Below, in pieces: positions 35,543 through 45,323 of a DNA stretch of 64,000 nucleotides (its first letter is position 1; every line of letters begins with the position of its first letter). The position numbers and the translations under genes are program-made. The stretch comes from Enterocloster lavalensis (lineage in GTDB: Bacteria; Bacillota; Clostridia; Lachnospirales; Lachnospiraceae): contig NZ_CABJCG010000020.1 of NCBI RefSeq assembly GCF_902364025.1, forward strand, positions 46,807-110,806, in the 5' to 3' direction. Below the pieces are notes generated by a model that made no database searches, was not told the origin of the DNA, and saw only the letters and a list, made by a program, of their open reading frames with translations.

Positions 35543-37360
35543 ATGAAAATGAAATTTTTCCGCAAGACCCTGTCCTTTTTCATCGTGCCGGTGATGATCC
35601 CGATCCTGATTCTGGGCACGCTCTCGGGCATCACCCTGAACCGGTACATGCGCCAGGGCATCGACGAGCGCTACGAGGACCGGCTGGAAAGCCACCGGAC
35701 CAGAATCGACGCCATGATGAGCGAGCTGGACTGGCTGAACATGAATCTCAGCAACAACCCCAGCATCCAGTTTCGCCTAAAAAACATGATCAGCAAATGC
35801 AAGGACGGGATTCCGGCCAACACCTACGACGAGATCAACACCATCATGGACCTGCTGTACGGCTCCTACAACGCCAACACGGCGGTGGAGTCCATTTACA
35901 TCTATTTTAACAACGCGGGCCGCCAGTTCATCAGCAGCAACAACCGCATCACCAACCTGGACTATTTCTTCGACCAGGACTGGTACGACAGCTACCAGGC
36001 CCACATCGGCGGCCCGGAGCAGACGTGGAGCGAATTCCGGCAGATCGATCCCTACAACTTCGCAGGCTCCACCCGGGAGATATTCACCATCTACCGCAAG
36101 ATCTTTTCGCCGGGGAAACGGACCCCGGAGGGTGTGATTGTGCTGAACGTGCGGGGCGATCATGTCAACCGCACCCTAAACGAACTGGTGGGCGAGGAGA
36201 ACCACCTGTTTTTCGTCACGGACGGGGAAGGGCGCGTGATTTTCCGCAACCGGCAGGCGGGTTCAGAGCGCGCGGAGTCCATTCTGGCGGCTGGAAACGC
36301 GCAGGAGGCCCGGATTACAGGGCAGGGAACCTACCGGGTCTACCGGCAGGAGTCCGGGGATCTGGGGTGGAACTACTGCCTGGCGGTCCCCGGCGAGGTG
36401 GCCTACCAGGTTCCCAACCGGCTGACCCGCATGGCCGCCGGGCTGATCTGCCTTGCGCTCTTTTTAAGCACGGCCACGTCCTATTTCTTTGCCCGCAAGA
36501 ATTATAAGTCCCTGATGGGGATCGTGGACATTTTCGACAAGGCGACCCACGGCCAGGAACTTCCGGCGCTGTCGCAGCGGACCACCGACGTCTACAATTA
36601 CATTCTCTACAATATTGTGGAAACCTTCCTGCAAAATGATTTCCTGCAGGTCCAGCTCTCGGAGCGCAGATACAAGTTAAAGGCCATGGAGCTGATGGCC
36701 CTGCAGTCCCAGATCAACCCCCATTTTCTCATGAACACGCTGCAGACCGTGTATTGGCGGTGCATTTCCCTGACCCAGGGCCCCAATCCGGCCACGGAGA
36801 TGCTGGAAAACCTGTCTGAAATCCTCCACTATTCCCTGGAATCCAGCCAGGAGCTGGTTCCACTCAAGGAGGAAGTGAATATTACCCGGTGTTACCTGGA
36901 TATACAGGTGCAGCGCTACAAAAACCAGTTCGACGTAATCTGGGACGTGTGGGCGCCCATGGAGGCGGTGATGGTGCCAAAGCTGATCATCCAGCCCCTG
37001 ATTGAGAACAGCATCTACCACGGCATCCGGGACAAGGCGGGCCATTCCACCATCAAGATCAAGATCGGCGCCAGGGACGGCTGGGTGGCGATCACCGTGC
37101 TGGACAACGGCCTGGGCATGGACCGGGAGCGCCTGGAACAGCTGAAAAAGCGGCTGGAGGGGGAGGACACCCAGGAAGGCGTGCACATCGGCCTGCTGAA
37201 CACCCATAAACGCCTGGAATTGATCTATGGCGGGGATTACAAAATACGCCTCCTAAGCCGCCCGGGCCGCGGGACCATGATTGAACTGAAAATCCGGGCC
37301 CTGCCACGGGACGGGCACGGCGGAGGAACGTTATCCGGCCATCAGCCCGGCGCAGTGTAA
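35543..37360 (+). CDS. Sensor histidine kinase (YesM/LytS-like)
   Basis: A 605-residue membrane kinase. TM1 is near residues 10-32, followed by an extracellular sensor of about 250 residues, TM2 near 295-315 (AAGLICLALFLSTATSYFF), a linker, and the His_kinase domain with the phospho-acceptor in LQSQINPHFLMNTLQTV (about 386-402). The HATPase domain shows PLIENSIYHGI (N box) and LDNGLGMDRERLEQL (G1 box). It should phosphorylate the adjacent AraC-type regulator. Confidence 0.92.
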   Translation: MKMKFFRKTLSFFIVPVMIPILILGTLSGITLNRYMRQGIDERYEDRLESHRTRIDAMMSELDWLNMNLSNNPSIQFRLKNMISKCKDGIPANTYDEINTIMDLLYGSYNANTAVESIYIYFNNAGRQFISSNNRITNLDYFFDQDWYDSYQAHIGGPEQTWSEFRQIDPYNFAGSTREIFTIYRKIFSPGKRTPEGVIVLNVRGDHVNRTLNELVGEENHLFFVTDGEGRVIFRNRQAGSERAESILAAGNAQEARITGQGTYRVYRQESGDLGWNYCLAVPGEVAYQVPNRLTRMAAGLICLALFLSTATSYFFARKNYKSLMGIVDIFDKATHGQELPALSQRTTDVYNYILYNIVETFLQNDFLQVQLSERRYKLKAMELMALQSQINPHFLMNTLQTVYWRCISLTQGPNPATEMLENLSEILHYSLESSQELVPLKEEVNITRCYLDIQVQRYKNQFDVIWDVWAPMEAVMVPKLIIQPLIENSIYHGIRDKAGHSTIKIKIGARDGWVAITVLDNGLGMDRERLEQLKKRLEGEDTQEGVHIGLLNTHKRLELIYGGDYKIRLLSRPGRGTMIELKIRALPRDGHGGGTLSGHQPGAV

Positions 37361-37496
37361 ACCGGTCGGGAAAAATCACTGGATTGAAATCATCAAGCGG
37401 CAACCGTCGATTTGAAATAATGGGCGAAACCGCTGGGAACATGAAACAAATCGTGGTAAAATAAGTACATTCACACCACGTTTGGAGGAAACCGCA

Positions 37497-39056
37497 ATGG
37501 AGTTTAACGTCATCTACACCAAAGGCCGCTGCGCCGTGCTGGAAACGGCCGACGGAGGCATTTACACCACAAAGGAAACATATCAGCTGTTTTTAAACGG
37601 GGAGCCGGCCGGCCCGGTCCAAAAGGTGATCACCCCCATATACCGCCTGTCGCCCAGCACGGACTATCTGGCCGAGCTCAGGCTTGGGGACGGCGTTGTG
37701 GCTCAGGCCCGGTTTACCACAGAACCGGAGTCTGTGACCTTAAACGTCCGGGATTTCGGCGCGGCGGGGGACGGAATAAAGGACGACACCCTGGCCATCC
37801 AGTCCGCCATCATGGCCTGCCCGCCCCAGGGCCGCGTCCTGATCCCGGCGGGCCGCTACTCCTTCGTCTGCCTGTTCTTAAAGGACGGGATCAACCTGGA
37901 ACTGGAGAAAGGGGCGGAACTCTCCGCCGTCACCGACCGGGAGCGTTTCCCCTTCTACCCCGGCATGGTGCCCTATACCGACCAAACCGGGGATTACTGC
38001 CTGGGCACGTGGGAGGGAGATCCCCAGAAAATGTTCTGCGGCCTGATCACGGGCGTCCATGTGAAAAATGTAAACATCTACGGTGAGGGAACCTTAAACG
38101 GCAATGCCAGCCACGAAAACTGGTGGCATAACTGCAAGGAGATGAAGATCGCCTGGAGGCCAAGAGCCGTGTTCCTGAACGGGTGCGAGAACATTTCCCT
38201 GGTGGGCCTGACCGTCAAAAACTCGCCCAGCTGGACCATACACCCATATTTTTCCAATCACCTGCGTTTCCTTGGCCTTAATGTGCTGGCGCCCAAAGAT
38301 TCCCACAACACCGACGGCCTGGACCCGGAAAGCTGCCGCCACGTGGAGCTGGCGGGTATCCATTTCTCCGTGGGGGACGACTGTATCGCCGTCAAGTCGG
38401 GGAAAATCTACATGGGAAAGACCTACAGGACGCCCAGCGAGCACATTACCATACGCCAGTGTTCCATGAACGACGGCCACGGCAGCGTGGTGATTGGCTC
38501 GGAGATCGGCGCGGGAGTGCGGGACCTGATTGTCCGGGACTGCATATTTAAGGACACGGACCGCGGACTGCGCATCAAGACCAGGAGGGGCCGCGGGGAG
38601 GACTGCGTAGTGGACCGGGTCGCCTTTGAGAACATACGGATGGACGGCGTTCTCACCCCCTTTGTGGTCAACTGCTTTTACTTCTGCGATCCGGACGGGA
38701 GAACGGAATACGTTCAGAGCAAAGAGCCTCTGCCGGTGGACGAGCGCACCCCCAGCATCCGGGAGCTGAGCTTTAAAGATATCCACGCCGAGAACGCCCA
38801 CTACGCCGCCGTATGCGCCTACGGGCTTCCGGAGCAAAAGATCGGACACCTGAAATTTGAAAATATCTCCGTCTCCTACGCTCCCCAGGTCCAGCCTGAG
38901 ATCCCCGCCATGATGGACGGCCTGGAACCCATGGCAAAGGCCGGCATTGTGGCAAGGAATGTCCGCCTCCTGACGCTGAAGAACGTGGACATAAAGGGCT
39001 GTGCCGGCGATCCGGTTCAGGCGGAGAATGTGGAAATCATTGAAAACGTGGAATAG
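37497..39056 (+). CDS. GH28 polygalacturonase-family glycoside hydrolase
   Basis: About 519 residues without a signal peptide, so it acts in the cytoplasm. After an N-terminal Fn3-like region of some 85 residues comes the parallel beta-helix starting at VRDFGAAGDGIKDDT. All GH28 catalytic signatures are present: NTDGLDPE, GDDCIAVKSG, GHGSVVIGSE and RIKTRRGRG (about residues 269-365). It hydrolyses galacturonate linkages in pectin fragments, probably from the non-reducing end. I start at the ATG at 37497, preceded by GGAGGA, and not the upstream TTG. Confidence 0.93.
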   Translation: MEFNVIYTKGRCAVLETADGGIYTTKETYQLFLNGEPAGPVQKVITPIYRLSPSTDYLAELRLGDGVVAQARFTTEPESVTLNVRDFGAAGDGIKDDTLAIQSAIMACPPQGRVLIPAGRYSFVCLFLKDGINLELEKGAELSAVTDRERFPFYPGMVPYTDQTGDYCLGTWEGDPQKMFCGLITGVHVKNVNIYGEGTLNGNASHENWWHNCKEMKIAWRPRAVFLNGCENISLVGLTVKNSPSWTIHPYFSNHLRFLGLNVLAPKDSHNTDGLDPESCRHVELAGIHFSVGDDCIAVKSGKIYMGKTYRTPSEHITIRQCSMNDGHGSVVIGSEIGAGVRDLIVRDCIFKDTDRGLRIKTRRGRGEDCVVDRVAFENIRMDGVLTPFVVNCFYFCDPDGRTEYVQSKEPLPVDERTPSIRELSFKDIHAENAHYAAVCAYGLPEQKIGHLKFENISVSYAPQVQPEIPAMMDGLEPMAKAGIVARNVRLLTLKNVDIKGCAGDPVQAENVEIIENVE

Positions 39057-39071
39057 ATACACCCCATACAA

Positions 39072-39106
39072 AAAACGCCTGGAAGGCCGTGCCTTCCAGG
39101 CGTTTT
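39072..39106. terminator. Bidirectional terminator between GH28 and GH105 genes
   Basis: A perfect 16-bp stem (39072-39087 with 39091-39106) with AAAA on the left and TTTT on the right, serving the convergent gene pair. Confidence 0.93.
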
Positions 39107-39117
39107 CAATCAATCAC

Positions 39118-40242
39118 TCAAACCGGCTCATGTTTCTTTAACAGCTCGATATAAGCCAGCACCAGCGGGGCCACCCCCTTGGCCTCGTTCTTTACGATGG
39201 GTTCCCGCATGTAATAATCAAAGGTTCCCTCCCGCCGCTCCACATTTCCCAGACCGGCCACCAGGCAGATGCCATCCAGCTGCAGTTCGCCGTTCTCCAC
39301 CGACAGATACCGGCTGCAGATGCCGTCAAACGCCTTTTCCCCGAAGGCGAAATAGGACGGGGGGAGCAGTCCGATCCGGGCGCTCTTCATGATCGCGTAG
39401 GCGAAAATAGCGGAACCGGAGGTTTCCAGGTAGTTGGGCTCAATTCCGCCCCGGTTAACCACCTGATACCACATGCCGGACGCCTGATCCTGGTAGGGCA
39501 GCATGGCGTCGATCAGCTCCCGGTACATGGCGCTCAGCCGTTTTCTGGGCTCACCGGTCATCAGCTCTGCGGTGTCCACCAGCGCCATGGCGAACCAGCC
39601 CAGCGCCCTGAGCCAGAAGCTGTCGGACAGGCCGGTGACCGGATCGCACCAGAAGGCGGAGCGGGAATCGTCGTAAGCGTGGTAATACAGACCATTACGC
39701 GGATCTCTCATGTATTCCCGCACATTGCAGAACTGCCGGAGGATATCCCCGCAGTTTTTGCCTCCGTTGTACTCCACCTCGTACTGCATATAAAATGGAA
39801 GCGCCATGTAAAGCCCGTCCAGCCAGATCTGATTGGGGTAAATCTGCTTGTGCCAGAAATTTCCGCCCTTCGTGCGGGGCTGGGTTTGCAGCTGGCTGTA
39901 AATAAGATCGATACCCTTCCGGTATTTCGCCTTTCCGGTCAGGTGGTATAAGTCAAAAAGTGTCTTTCCGGCGTTGACATTGTCCAGGTTGTAGTCCTCC
40001 GGGCGGTAAGAGACGATGGAACCGTCCTCATTGACAAAGCGGTCAATGAAGCCGTCGGCGAATTCCAGGTAGCTGGTATCCTGGTTCATATGATAAAGCT
40101 CCAGAACCGCTTTGATCATACAACCGTCGATGTAGTTCCATTTGAGGCCGCAGCCCTCCTCCCGCTTCTCTTTGAACCAGGCCGGGCATTCCGGGGTGCT
40201 GTTTTCCAGTAGCTGGCTGATATAACGGTCTAAAATTTCCAT
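39118..40242 (-). CDS. GH105 unsaturated rhamnogalacturonyl hydrolase (YteR/YesR-like)
   Basis: A 374-residue (alpha/alpha)6-barrel enzyme. Visible family features: GCGLKWNYIDGCMIKAVLELY near the N-terminus in two halves, IWLDGLYMALPF with catalytic-region Asp, FWLRALGWFAMALVD, and LETSGSAIFAYAIMKSARIG. These enzymes remove the unsaturated galacturonate left by pectate or rhamnogalacturonan lyases. AAGGAG precedes the ATG at 40242; the frame is open to 40305 but lacks a ribosome site there. A LacI-type palindrome lies upstream. Confidence 0.92.
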   Translation of the reverse strand: MEILDRYISQLLENSTPECPAWFKEKREEGCGLKWNYIDGCMIKAVLELYHMNQDTSYLEFADGFIDRFVNEDGSIVSYRPEDYNLDNVNAGKTLFDLYHLTGKAKYRKGIDLIYSQLQTQPRTKGGNFWHKQIYPNQIWLDGLYMALPFYMQYEVEYNGGKNCGDILRQFCNVREYMRDPRNGLYYHAYDDSRSAFWCDPVTGLSDSFWLRALGWFAMALVDTAELMTGEPRKRLSAMYRELIDAMLPYQDQASGMWYQVVNRGGIEPNYLETSGSAIFAYAIMKSARIGLLPPSYFAFGEKAFDGICSRYLSVENGELQLDGICLVAGLGNVERREGTFDYYMREPIVKNEAKGVAPLVLAYIELLKKHEPV

Positions 40243-40302
40243 TGAAATGACTCCTTCTTCCATAGTAAGCAGACTTCGATGATGATTAAAAAGGATGAAA
40301 AT

Positions 40303-40312
40303 CAAACGTTTG
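40303..40312. promoter_or_regulatory. LacI-type operator upstream of GH105
   Basis: Perfect palindrome CAAACGTTTG with the central CG typical of LacI-family sites, about 60 bases before the GH105 start. Candidate site for the LacI regulator encoded at 43933. Confidence 0.6.
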
Positions 40313-40400
40313 CATTTATTGCATCATAACATAGAAACACAAAAAAAGGAATTGTACACTATCGATAAAAATATGTGATAAAACCTGTCAAAATGTACAG

Positions 40401-40429
40401 TTGACAGATGAAATACAGAGTGATATTAT
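40401..40429 (+). promoter_or_regulatory. Promoter of sugar importer 2
   Basis: TTGACA (40401-40406), 17-bp spacer, TATTAT (40424-40429). The intergenic region 40243-40581 otherwise contains only the two palindromic operators and AT-rich sequence. Confidence 0.65.
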
Positions 40430-40520
40430 AAAATCACAAGTTATTCATTGCACATTTGTTCTATGATTCACAAAAAATGGTTCATAAAAATAGAAGATGT
40501 GCATTATTTTAAATTAATAA

Positions 40521-40536
40521 TTGCAAACCTTTGCAA
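40521..40536. promoter_or_regulatory. LacI-type operator upstream of importer 2
   Basis: TTGCAAAC-CTTTGCAA is a near-perfect 16-bp palindrome (7 of 8 pairs). It lies about 85 bases downstream of the -10 and before the binding-protein start, a roadblock position for repression. Confidence 0.58.
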
Positions 40537-40581
40537 AAACTGAAGAGCAATGCGGGAAAAATGAAAAGGAGGAAGAAATTT

Positions 40582-41982
40582 ATGAAAAAATGGAATCGCG
40601 TACTGGCGGCAGCTATGGCGGCTGTGATGGCAGCCGGTTTAACCGCGTGTGGAGGCGGCAAGGCGCCGGAGACCACTGCGGAGGCCACAGAGACGGCGAA
40701 GGCCGAGACGGAGGCCCAGGCAGCCGAGGAGACCACTGCGGCGCCCGCGGCAGCGGAAGGCCTTGCGGTCAACACCACGGACCCCATTGAGATCACCTTC
40801 AGCTGGTGGGGCGGAGACTCCAGACACGAGGCTACCCTGAAGGCGGTGGATGCATTCATGGAGAAATATCCCAATATCACGGTAAAAAGCTCTTACTCCG
40901 CATGGGACGGCTGGGAGGATAAGATGTCCTCACAGTTTGCAACCGGAACCGCACCCGACGTTAACCAGATCAACTGGAACTGGATTACCTCCTTCAGCTC
41001 CGATGGAAGCGCCTTCTATGATCTGAACAAACTCTCCGACATCCTGGATCTGACCCAGTTCTCCCAGGGCTATCTGGACCAGTGCACCGTTGCAGGCAAG
41101 CTGCAGGGTGTGCCGATTTCCATGACCGGAAGAATCTTCTACTGGAATAAAACAACCTATGAAAAGGCGGGTCTTGAGACGCCCAAGACGCTGGCGGATC
41201 TGACCGCGGCCGGCAAGGTGTTTGAGGAAAAGCTGGGCAAGGATTATTATCCCCTGGCAATGAATGAGTACGACAGAACCATTTTTATGGTATACTATCT
41301 GGAGTCCAAGTACGGAAAGGCCTGGGTTGAGAACAACCAGCTTCAGTACACCAAGGAAGAGATCGAGGACGGCCTGCAGTTCATCCAGTCCCTGGAAGAG
41401 CAGCACGTGATCCCCTCCATCGCCACCATCGCAGGCGACGGAGCCGCTTCCTTTGACAAGAATCCCAAGTGGATGGAAGGCAAGTACGCCGGCATCTTTG
41501 AGTGGGATTCCGCGGCTCCCAAGCAGCAGGCCGCTTTGAACGAAGGACAGGAGTTTGTGGTAGGCGAGGAGCTGGCCGACATGGGCGACTACAAGGGCGG
41601 ATTTGCCAAGGTTTCCATGTGCTACGGCATCTCTGAGAACACCAAGCACCCGGCGGAGTGCGCAGCGCTTGTGAACTTCCTGCTGAACGAAGAGGCTGGC
41701 GTGGCGCCGGTAGGCTCCGAGAGAGGAATCCCCTGCTCCGCAGCCGGTTTGCAGATTTGCAAGGATCAGGGGCTTCTGGATCCGATCGTCACGGAAGCCA
41801 ACGAGAAGGTGCTGAGCTATGTGTCCTTCCCTCTGGATCCCAAGTTTGAGGCCAGCGCGTTAAAGGCCACCAACGAAGGCGTTTACTGGGATGTGATGGC
41901 AGGCTTGAGCTACGGAGACTACGACATCGACGAGGCCTCCGACGTGCTGATCGAAGGGATCAACAAAGTCCTGCAGAAGTAA
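40582..41982 (+). CDS. Sugar ABC transporter substrate-binding lipoprotein 2
   Basis: A 466-residue lipoprotein: signal peptide with lipobox LTAC, a Thr/Glu/Ala-rich linker, then a family 1 binding protein beginning ITFSWWGGDSRHEATLKAV, closely similar to importer 1. AAAGGAGG lies 9 bases before the ATG at 40582; the frame is open upstream but without signals. It heads an operon with two permeases and is followed by a LacI gene. Ligand probably a pectin-derived oligosaccharide by context. Confidence 0.9.
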   Translation: MKKWNRVLAAAMAAVMAAGLTACGGGKAPETTAEATETAKAETEAQAAEETTAAPAAAEGLAVNTTDPIEITFSWWGGDSRHEATLKAVDAFMEKYPNITVKSSYSAWDGWEDKMSSQFATGTAPDVNQINWNWITSFSSDGSAFYDLNKLSDILDLTQFSQGYLDQCTVAGKLQGVPISMTGRIFYWNKTTYEKAGLETPKTLADLTAAGKVFEEKLGKDYYPLAMNEYDRTIFMVYYLESKYGKAWVENNQLQYTKEEIEDGLQFIQSLEEQHVIPSIATIAGDGAASFDKNPKWMEGKYAGIFEWDSAAPKQQAALNEGQEFVVGEELADMGDYKGGFAKVSMCYGISENTKHPAECAALVNFLLNEEAGVAPVGSERGIPCSAAGLQICKDQGLLDPIVTEANEKVLSYVSFPLDPKFEASALKATNEGVYWDVMAGLSYGDYDIDEASDVLIEGINKVLQK

Positions 41983-42059
41983 AGAATGAATGAAGAGCAG
42001 CACAGCGGTCTTCGCGCCATGCGGGGAGACCGCTGCAATTATGAGAAGGAGGGAACGGT

Positions 42060-42989
42060 ATGAAAAAGGCGGCAGTTAATGCTCAGCCCGCGGGCCGCAA
42101 AGGAATGAAAAAGGTAATAAAGGAGAACAAGGGGTTCTTCTTTATCCTTCCCTGGCTGATTGGATTCCTTATTTTTAAAGTGTACCCCTTTGGGTCGTCC
42201 TTGTTTTACAGCTTTACGGATTACCATCTGTTCGACGGGATATCGAAATTCGGCCTGATGAACTACGATGAGATCATCCACACCAAGAAGATCGTAAAGG
42301 CCTTTGTGGTAACCATGAAATACGCGTTCATGACGGTTCCCCTCAAATTGGTGTTTGCTCTGTTTATCGCTTACATATTAAACTTCAAGCTGAAGGGCGT
42401 GAACCTGTTCCGAACCGCCTACTACATCCCCTCGATCCTGGGTGGGTCCATCGCCATCGCGGTACTGTGGAAAGCGGTATTTAAGGACGACGGCATCATC
42501 AACATGCTGCTGGGCTACATTGGCATCGAGGGCCCCAACTGGCTGGCCAGTCCGCCCCACGCCCTGTTTGTCATCTCCCTTTTGAGGGTCTGGCAGTTCG
42601 GTTCCGCCATGGTCATTTTCCTGGCCGCCTTAAAGGGCGTTCCCGGGGACCTGTACGAGGCGGCTTCCATTGACGGAGCCGGAAAATGGAGACAGTTTTT
42701 CAGCATCACGGTGCCGCTCATCACGCCGGTGATCTTCTACAATCTGGTCACCCAGCTGTGCCAGGCGTTCCAGGAGTTCAACGGCCCCTTCATCATCACC
42801 CAGGGCGGCCCCAGAAACGCCACCATGCTGATCTCCATGCTGATTTACAACAACGCGTTCAAGAGCTACGAGATGGGTATGGCCAGCGCCCAGGCCTGGC
42901 TGCTGTTCCTGATCGTGATGACCTTCACGGCCGTTGCATTTATCAGCCAGAAGAAGTGGGTTTACTATTCAGACGAGGATGGGAGGTAG
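42060..42989 (+). CDS. Sugar ABC transporter permease (MalF type), system 2
   Basis: A 309-residue six-span permease starting with a basic N-terminus and FFFILPWLIGFLIFKVYPFG. The EAA loop is DLYEAASIDGAGKWRQFFSI (about 200-219). GAAGGAGGG precedes the ATG. It is the partner of the following MalG-type protein and the binding protein at 40582. Confidence 0.9.
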   Translation: MKKAAVNAQPAGRKGMKKVIKENKGFFFILPWLIGFLIFKVYPFGSSLFYSFTDYHLFDGISKFGLMNYDEIIHTKKIVKAFVVTMKYAFMTVPLKLVFALFIAYILNFKLKGVNLFRTAYYIPSILGGSIAIAVLWKAVFKDDGIINMLLGYIGIEGPNWLASPPHALFVISLLRVWQFGSAMVIFLAALKGVPGDLYEAASIDGAGKWRQFFSITVPLITPVIFYNLVTQLCQAFQEFNGPFIITQGGPRNATMLISMLIYNNAFKSYEMGMASAQAWLLFLIVMTFTAVAFISQKKWVYYSDEDGR

Positions 42990-42993
42990 GAAA

Positions 42994-43851
42994 ATGACAA
43001 GGGAAACCAGAAGAGCCATCAACACGTTCATGCGTTATTTGGTCCTCATTGTCGTGGGCCTGGTGATGATCTACCCTCTGATCTGGATGGTGGGAGCCAC
43101 ATTTAAAACCAACAACGAAATATTCAGCGGAATCGGTTTTATCCCCAAGAACCCCACGTTCTCCGGCTATAAAAACGCTCTGAAGAACTACGGCGGCGAC
43201 ATTGACATTTTCAAAGCCATGATCAACACCTACAGCATCGTGCTGCCCAAGGTGCTGTTCACCATCATCTCCGCCACCGTTACGGCATACGGATTCGCGC
43301 GTTTTCAGTTCCGGGGGAAGAACCTGTTGTTTGCGGTGCTGATGTCCACCCTGTTCCTGCCCCAGGTGGTGCTGAACGTGCCTCAGTTCATCTTGTTCAA
43401 CAAATTTGGCTGGATCGACTCCCCGCTGTACATGGCGCTCATCGTCCCCACCTTATTTGCCACCGACACTTACTTTGTGTTCATGTTGATCCAGTTTTTG
43501 CGGAACATCCCGGGCGAGCTGGAGGAGGCGGCCTGTATCGACGGCTGCGGCTCCATCAAGACCCTGTGGTACGTGATCGTGCCCATGTTGAAGCCCTCCA
43601 TCGTATCCTGCGCCCTGTTCCAGTTCATGTGGTCCTCCAACGACTTTATGGGCCCCCTGCTCTACGTGAACACGCCCGCCAAGTATCCGGCCTCCATCTT
43701 CGTGAAAATGTCCATGGATGCGGACGCGGGCTTTGAGTGGAACCGCGTGCTGGCCATGTCGCTGATCTCCATTATCCCGTCCCTGATCGTGTTCCTGGCG
43801 GCTCAGGACCAGTTTATCGACGGAATCGCAGCCGGCGGCGTAAAGGGATAA
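42994..43851 (+). CDS. Sugar ABC transporter permease (MalG type), system 2
   Basis: A 285-residue six-span permease. EAA loop ELEEAACIDGCGSIKTLWYV (about 180-199) and C-terminal FIDGIAAGGVKG. I chose the ATG at 42994, preceded by GGGAGGT, 4 bases after the previous stop. No ATPase gene lies nearby, so a shared MsmX-like ATPase is expected. Confidence 0.9.
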   Translation: MTRETRRAINTFMRYLVLIVVGLVMIYPLIWMVGATFKTNNEIFSGIGFIPKNPTFSGYKNALKNYGGDIDIFKAMINTYSIVLPKVLFTIISATVTAYGFARFQFRGKNLLFAVLMSTLFLPQVVLNVPQFILFNKFGWIDSPLYMALIVPTLFATDTYFVFMLIQFLRNIPGELEEAACIDGCGSIKTLWYVIVPMLKPSIVSCALFQFMWSSNDFMGPLLYVNTPAKYPASIFVKMSMDADAGFEWNRVLAMSLISIIPSLIVFLAAQDQFIDGIAAGGVKG

Positions 43852-43871
43852 CCGGAAAACGCTTCCCCTCT

Positions 43872-43899
43872 TTGCAAATAAGGAAAAGAATGCTATAGT
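43872..43899 (+). promoter_or_regulatory. Promoter of the LacI-family regulator gene
   Basis: TTGCAA (43872-43877), 16-bp spacer, TATAGT (43894-43899); the start codon follows 33 bases later. Confidence 0.5.
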
Positions 43900-43932
43900 A
43901 AGACAAGAAACGCATTGACAGGAGTGTGACCT

Positions 43933-44922
43933 ATGGCAGTTACAATCAAGGACATTGCAAAAAAGGCGGGCGTATCCTATTCAACGGTATCCAGGGCATT
44001 GAACGATCAGAACGCTGACAAATCAGACAAGAAGAAGAGGATTTTAAGAATCGCCAAGGAGATGGGCTACGTGCCCAACCAGGCGGCCATCAACCTTAAA
44101 ATGTCAAGATCCTATGTGATCGGGCTCTATTTTTCCACGATCAGCAAGATGACCTCCCCCTTTGTGCTTCACGATGTGCTGACCGGGGTCTACAGCGTGG
44201 TGGGCAGCCGGTACAATGTCGTGGTCAAGGGCATCGACATGCACGAGCCGGGCACGCTCAACCCCACCTACTACGACGGCATCATCGTCCTATCCCAGCG
44301 GAATGAGGACCTGGCGTTCATGGAAGAGGTTATGGACAAGAACATCCCCATGGTGGTGATCTGCCGCACCGTGTTCCTGGACGTCCCCAATGTGACCACA
44401 GACGAGTCGCGGGCCGTGGAGAAGGCCATGGACTACCTGCTGGAAAACGGCCACAAAAACATCGGCGTGATCGAGGGAGACCCGCGCCTGGATTCCACCA
44501 GGCTGCGCCACAGGGGATGGAGGGCAGCTGCCGAGGCCCACGGCCTCGATCCGGAGCGCATCCCGGTGGAGTACGGAAATTACCGTTTTACAAGCGGATA
44601 TCAGGCGGCCAGGAAGCTGCTTGAGCAGGAACTGACCGCCATACTGTGCTTTAACGATGAGATGGCCTTCGGCGCCCGGGAAGCGATTGTGGAGCTGGGC
44701 CTTAAGGTTCCCGACGACATCTCCCTGATCGGATTCGACAACTGGGATATGTCGGGTTACGCCAGCATGAAGCTGACCACTGTGGAGCGGAACATGGGCG
44801 ATATCGCAATCGAGGGCACCCGGATTCTCCTGCGCCGCCTGGAGGACGGAATCATCGACAACCGCAGAGTGTACCTGGAGAATAAACTGATCATCCGCGA
44901 GACGGTGAAGAAATTGAATTGA
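43933..44922 (+). CDS. LacI-family transcriptional regulator
   Basis: A 329-residue repressor. N-terminal HTH (about 3-25, TIKDIAKKAGVSYSTVSRAL) with a hinge helix, then a periplasmic-binding-protein-like effector domain (IGLYFSTISK, GIIVLSQRN, GHKNIGVIEGD, ICLFNDE-like ILCFNDEMAFGA). It sits at the end of the importer 2 gene group and most likely binds the palindromes at 40303 and 40521, and perhaps others in the pectin genes. Effector unknown. Confidence 0.92.
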   Translation: MAVTIKDIAKKAGVSYSTVSRALNDQNADKSDKKKRILRIAKEMGYVPNQAAINLKMSRSYVIGLYFSTISKMTSPFVLHDVLTGVYSVVGSRYNVVVKGIDMHEPGTLNPTYYDGIIVLSQRNEDLAFMEEVMDKNIPMVVICRTVFLDVPNVTTDESRAVEKAMDYLLENGHKNIGVIEGDPRLDSTRLRHRGWRAAAEAHGLDPERIPVEYGNYRFTSGYQAARKLLEQELTAILCFNDEMAFGAREAIVELGLKVPDDISLIGFDNWDMSGYASMKLTTVERNMGDIAIEGTRILLRRLEDGIIDNRRVYLENKLIIRETVKKLN

Positions 44923-44973
44923 AAATGCCGCCGGACCGGAATGACTGCACCCCGATATTCTGCCTTAGAGATG

Positions 44974-45028
44974 AAACGGGAGCGCTGCGAAATGACTATT
45001 TTTAGTCATGGAGCAGCGCTCCCGTTTT
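44974..45028 (+). terminator. Terminator after the LacI gene
   Basis: A stem of about 15 bp (AAACGGGAGCGCTGC with its complement at 45013-45027) and T-run. It ends the pectin gene cluster. Confidence 0.9.
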
Positions 45029-45106
45029 GTGGTTATAGAGACTGGGTGGGAGGGGCGGATCTGCCGGCAGTCTGAAGGGCGCTCAGCGAAAATATTCCGA
45101 AAAGAT

Positions 45107-45134
45107 TTGAATCGGCTATTCTGTATGCTATAAT
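45107..45134 (+). promoter_or_regulatory. Promoter of the papain-like surface protein gene
   Basis: TTGAAT (45107-45112), 16-bp spacer, TATAAT (45129-45134), giving a 5' leader of about 180 bases before the start at 45324. No other feature is apparent in the leader. Confidence 0.6.
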
Positions 45135-45323
45135 AGAAAATATTTGGCGATGATAAAATCTTTTTTCGGACGGAAATGCCCATCACATCAGCATTTCTGC
45201 CATATGAGAAAACGCCCTGCAAAAGGGGAAAAGGGTGCCGGAATGGCGCCCGGTTGATTTAGCGATACAGGCAATAAAAAACAGAAAATTCTGCAGGGCC
45301 GTTTTTGGTCTGGTTAGGAGCGC

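Noticed and set aside
37482..37496. TTG start for the GH28 gene
   Set aside because: It would begin inside the ribosome-binding sequence GGAGGA, which is placed correctly for the ATG at 37497.
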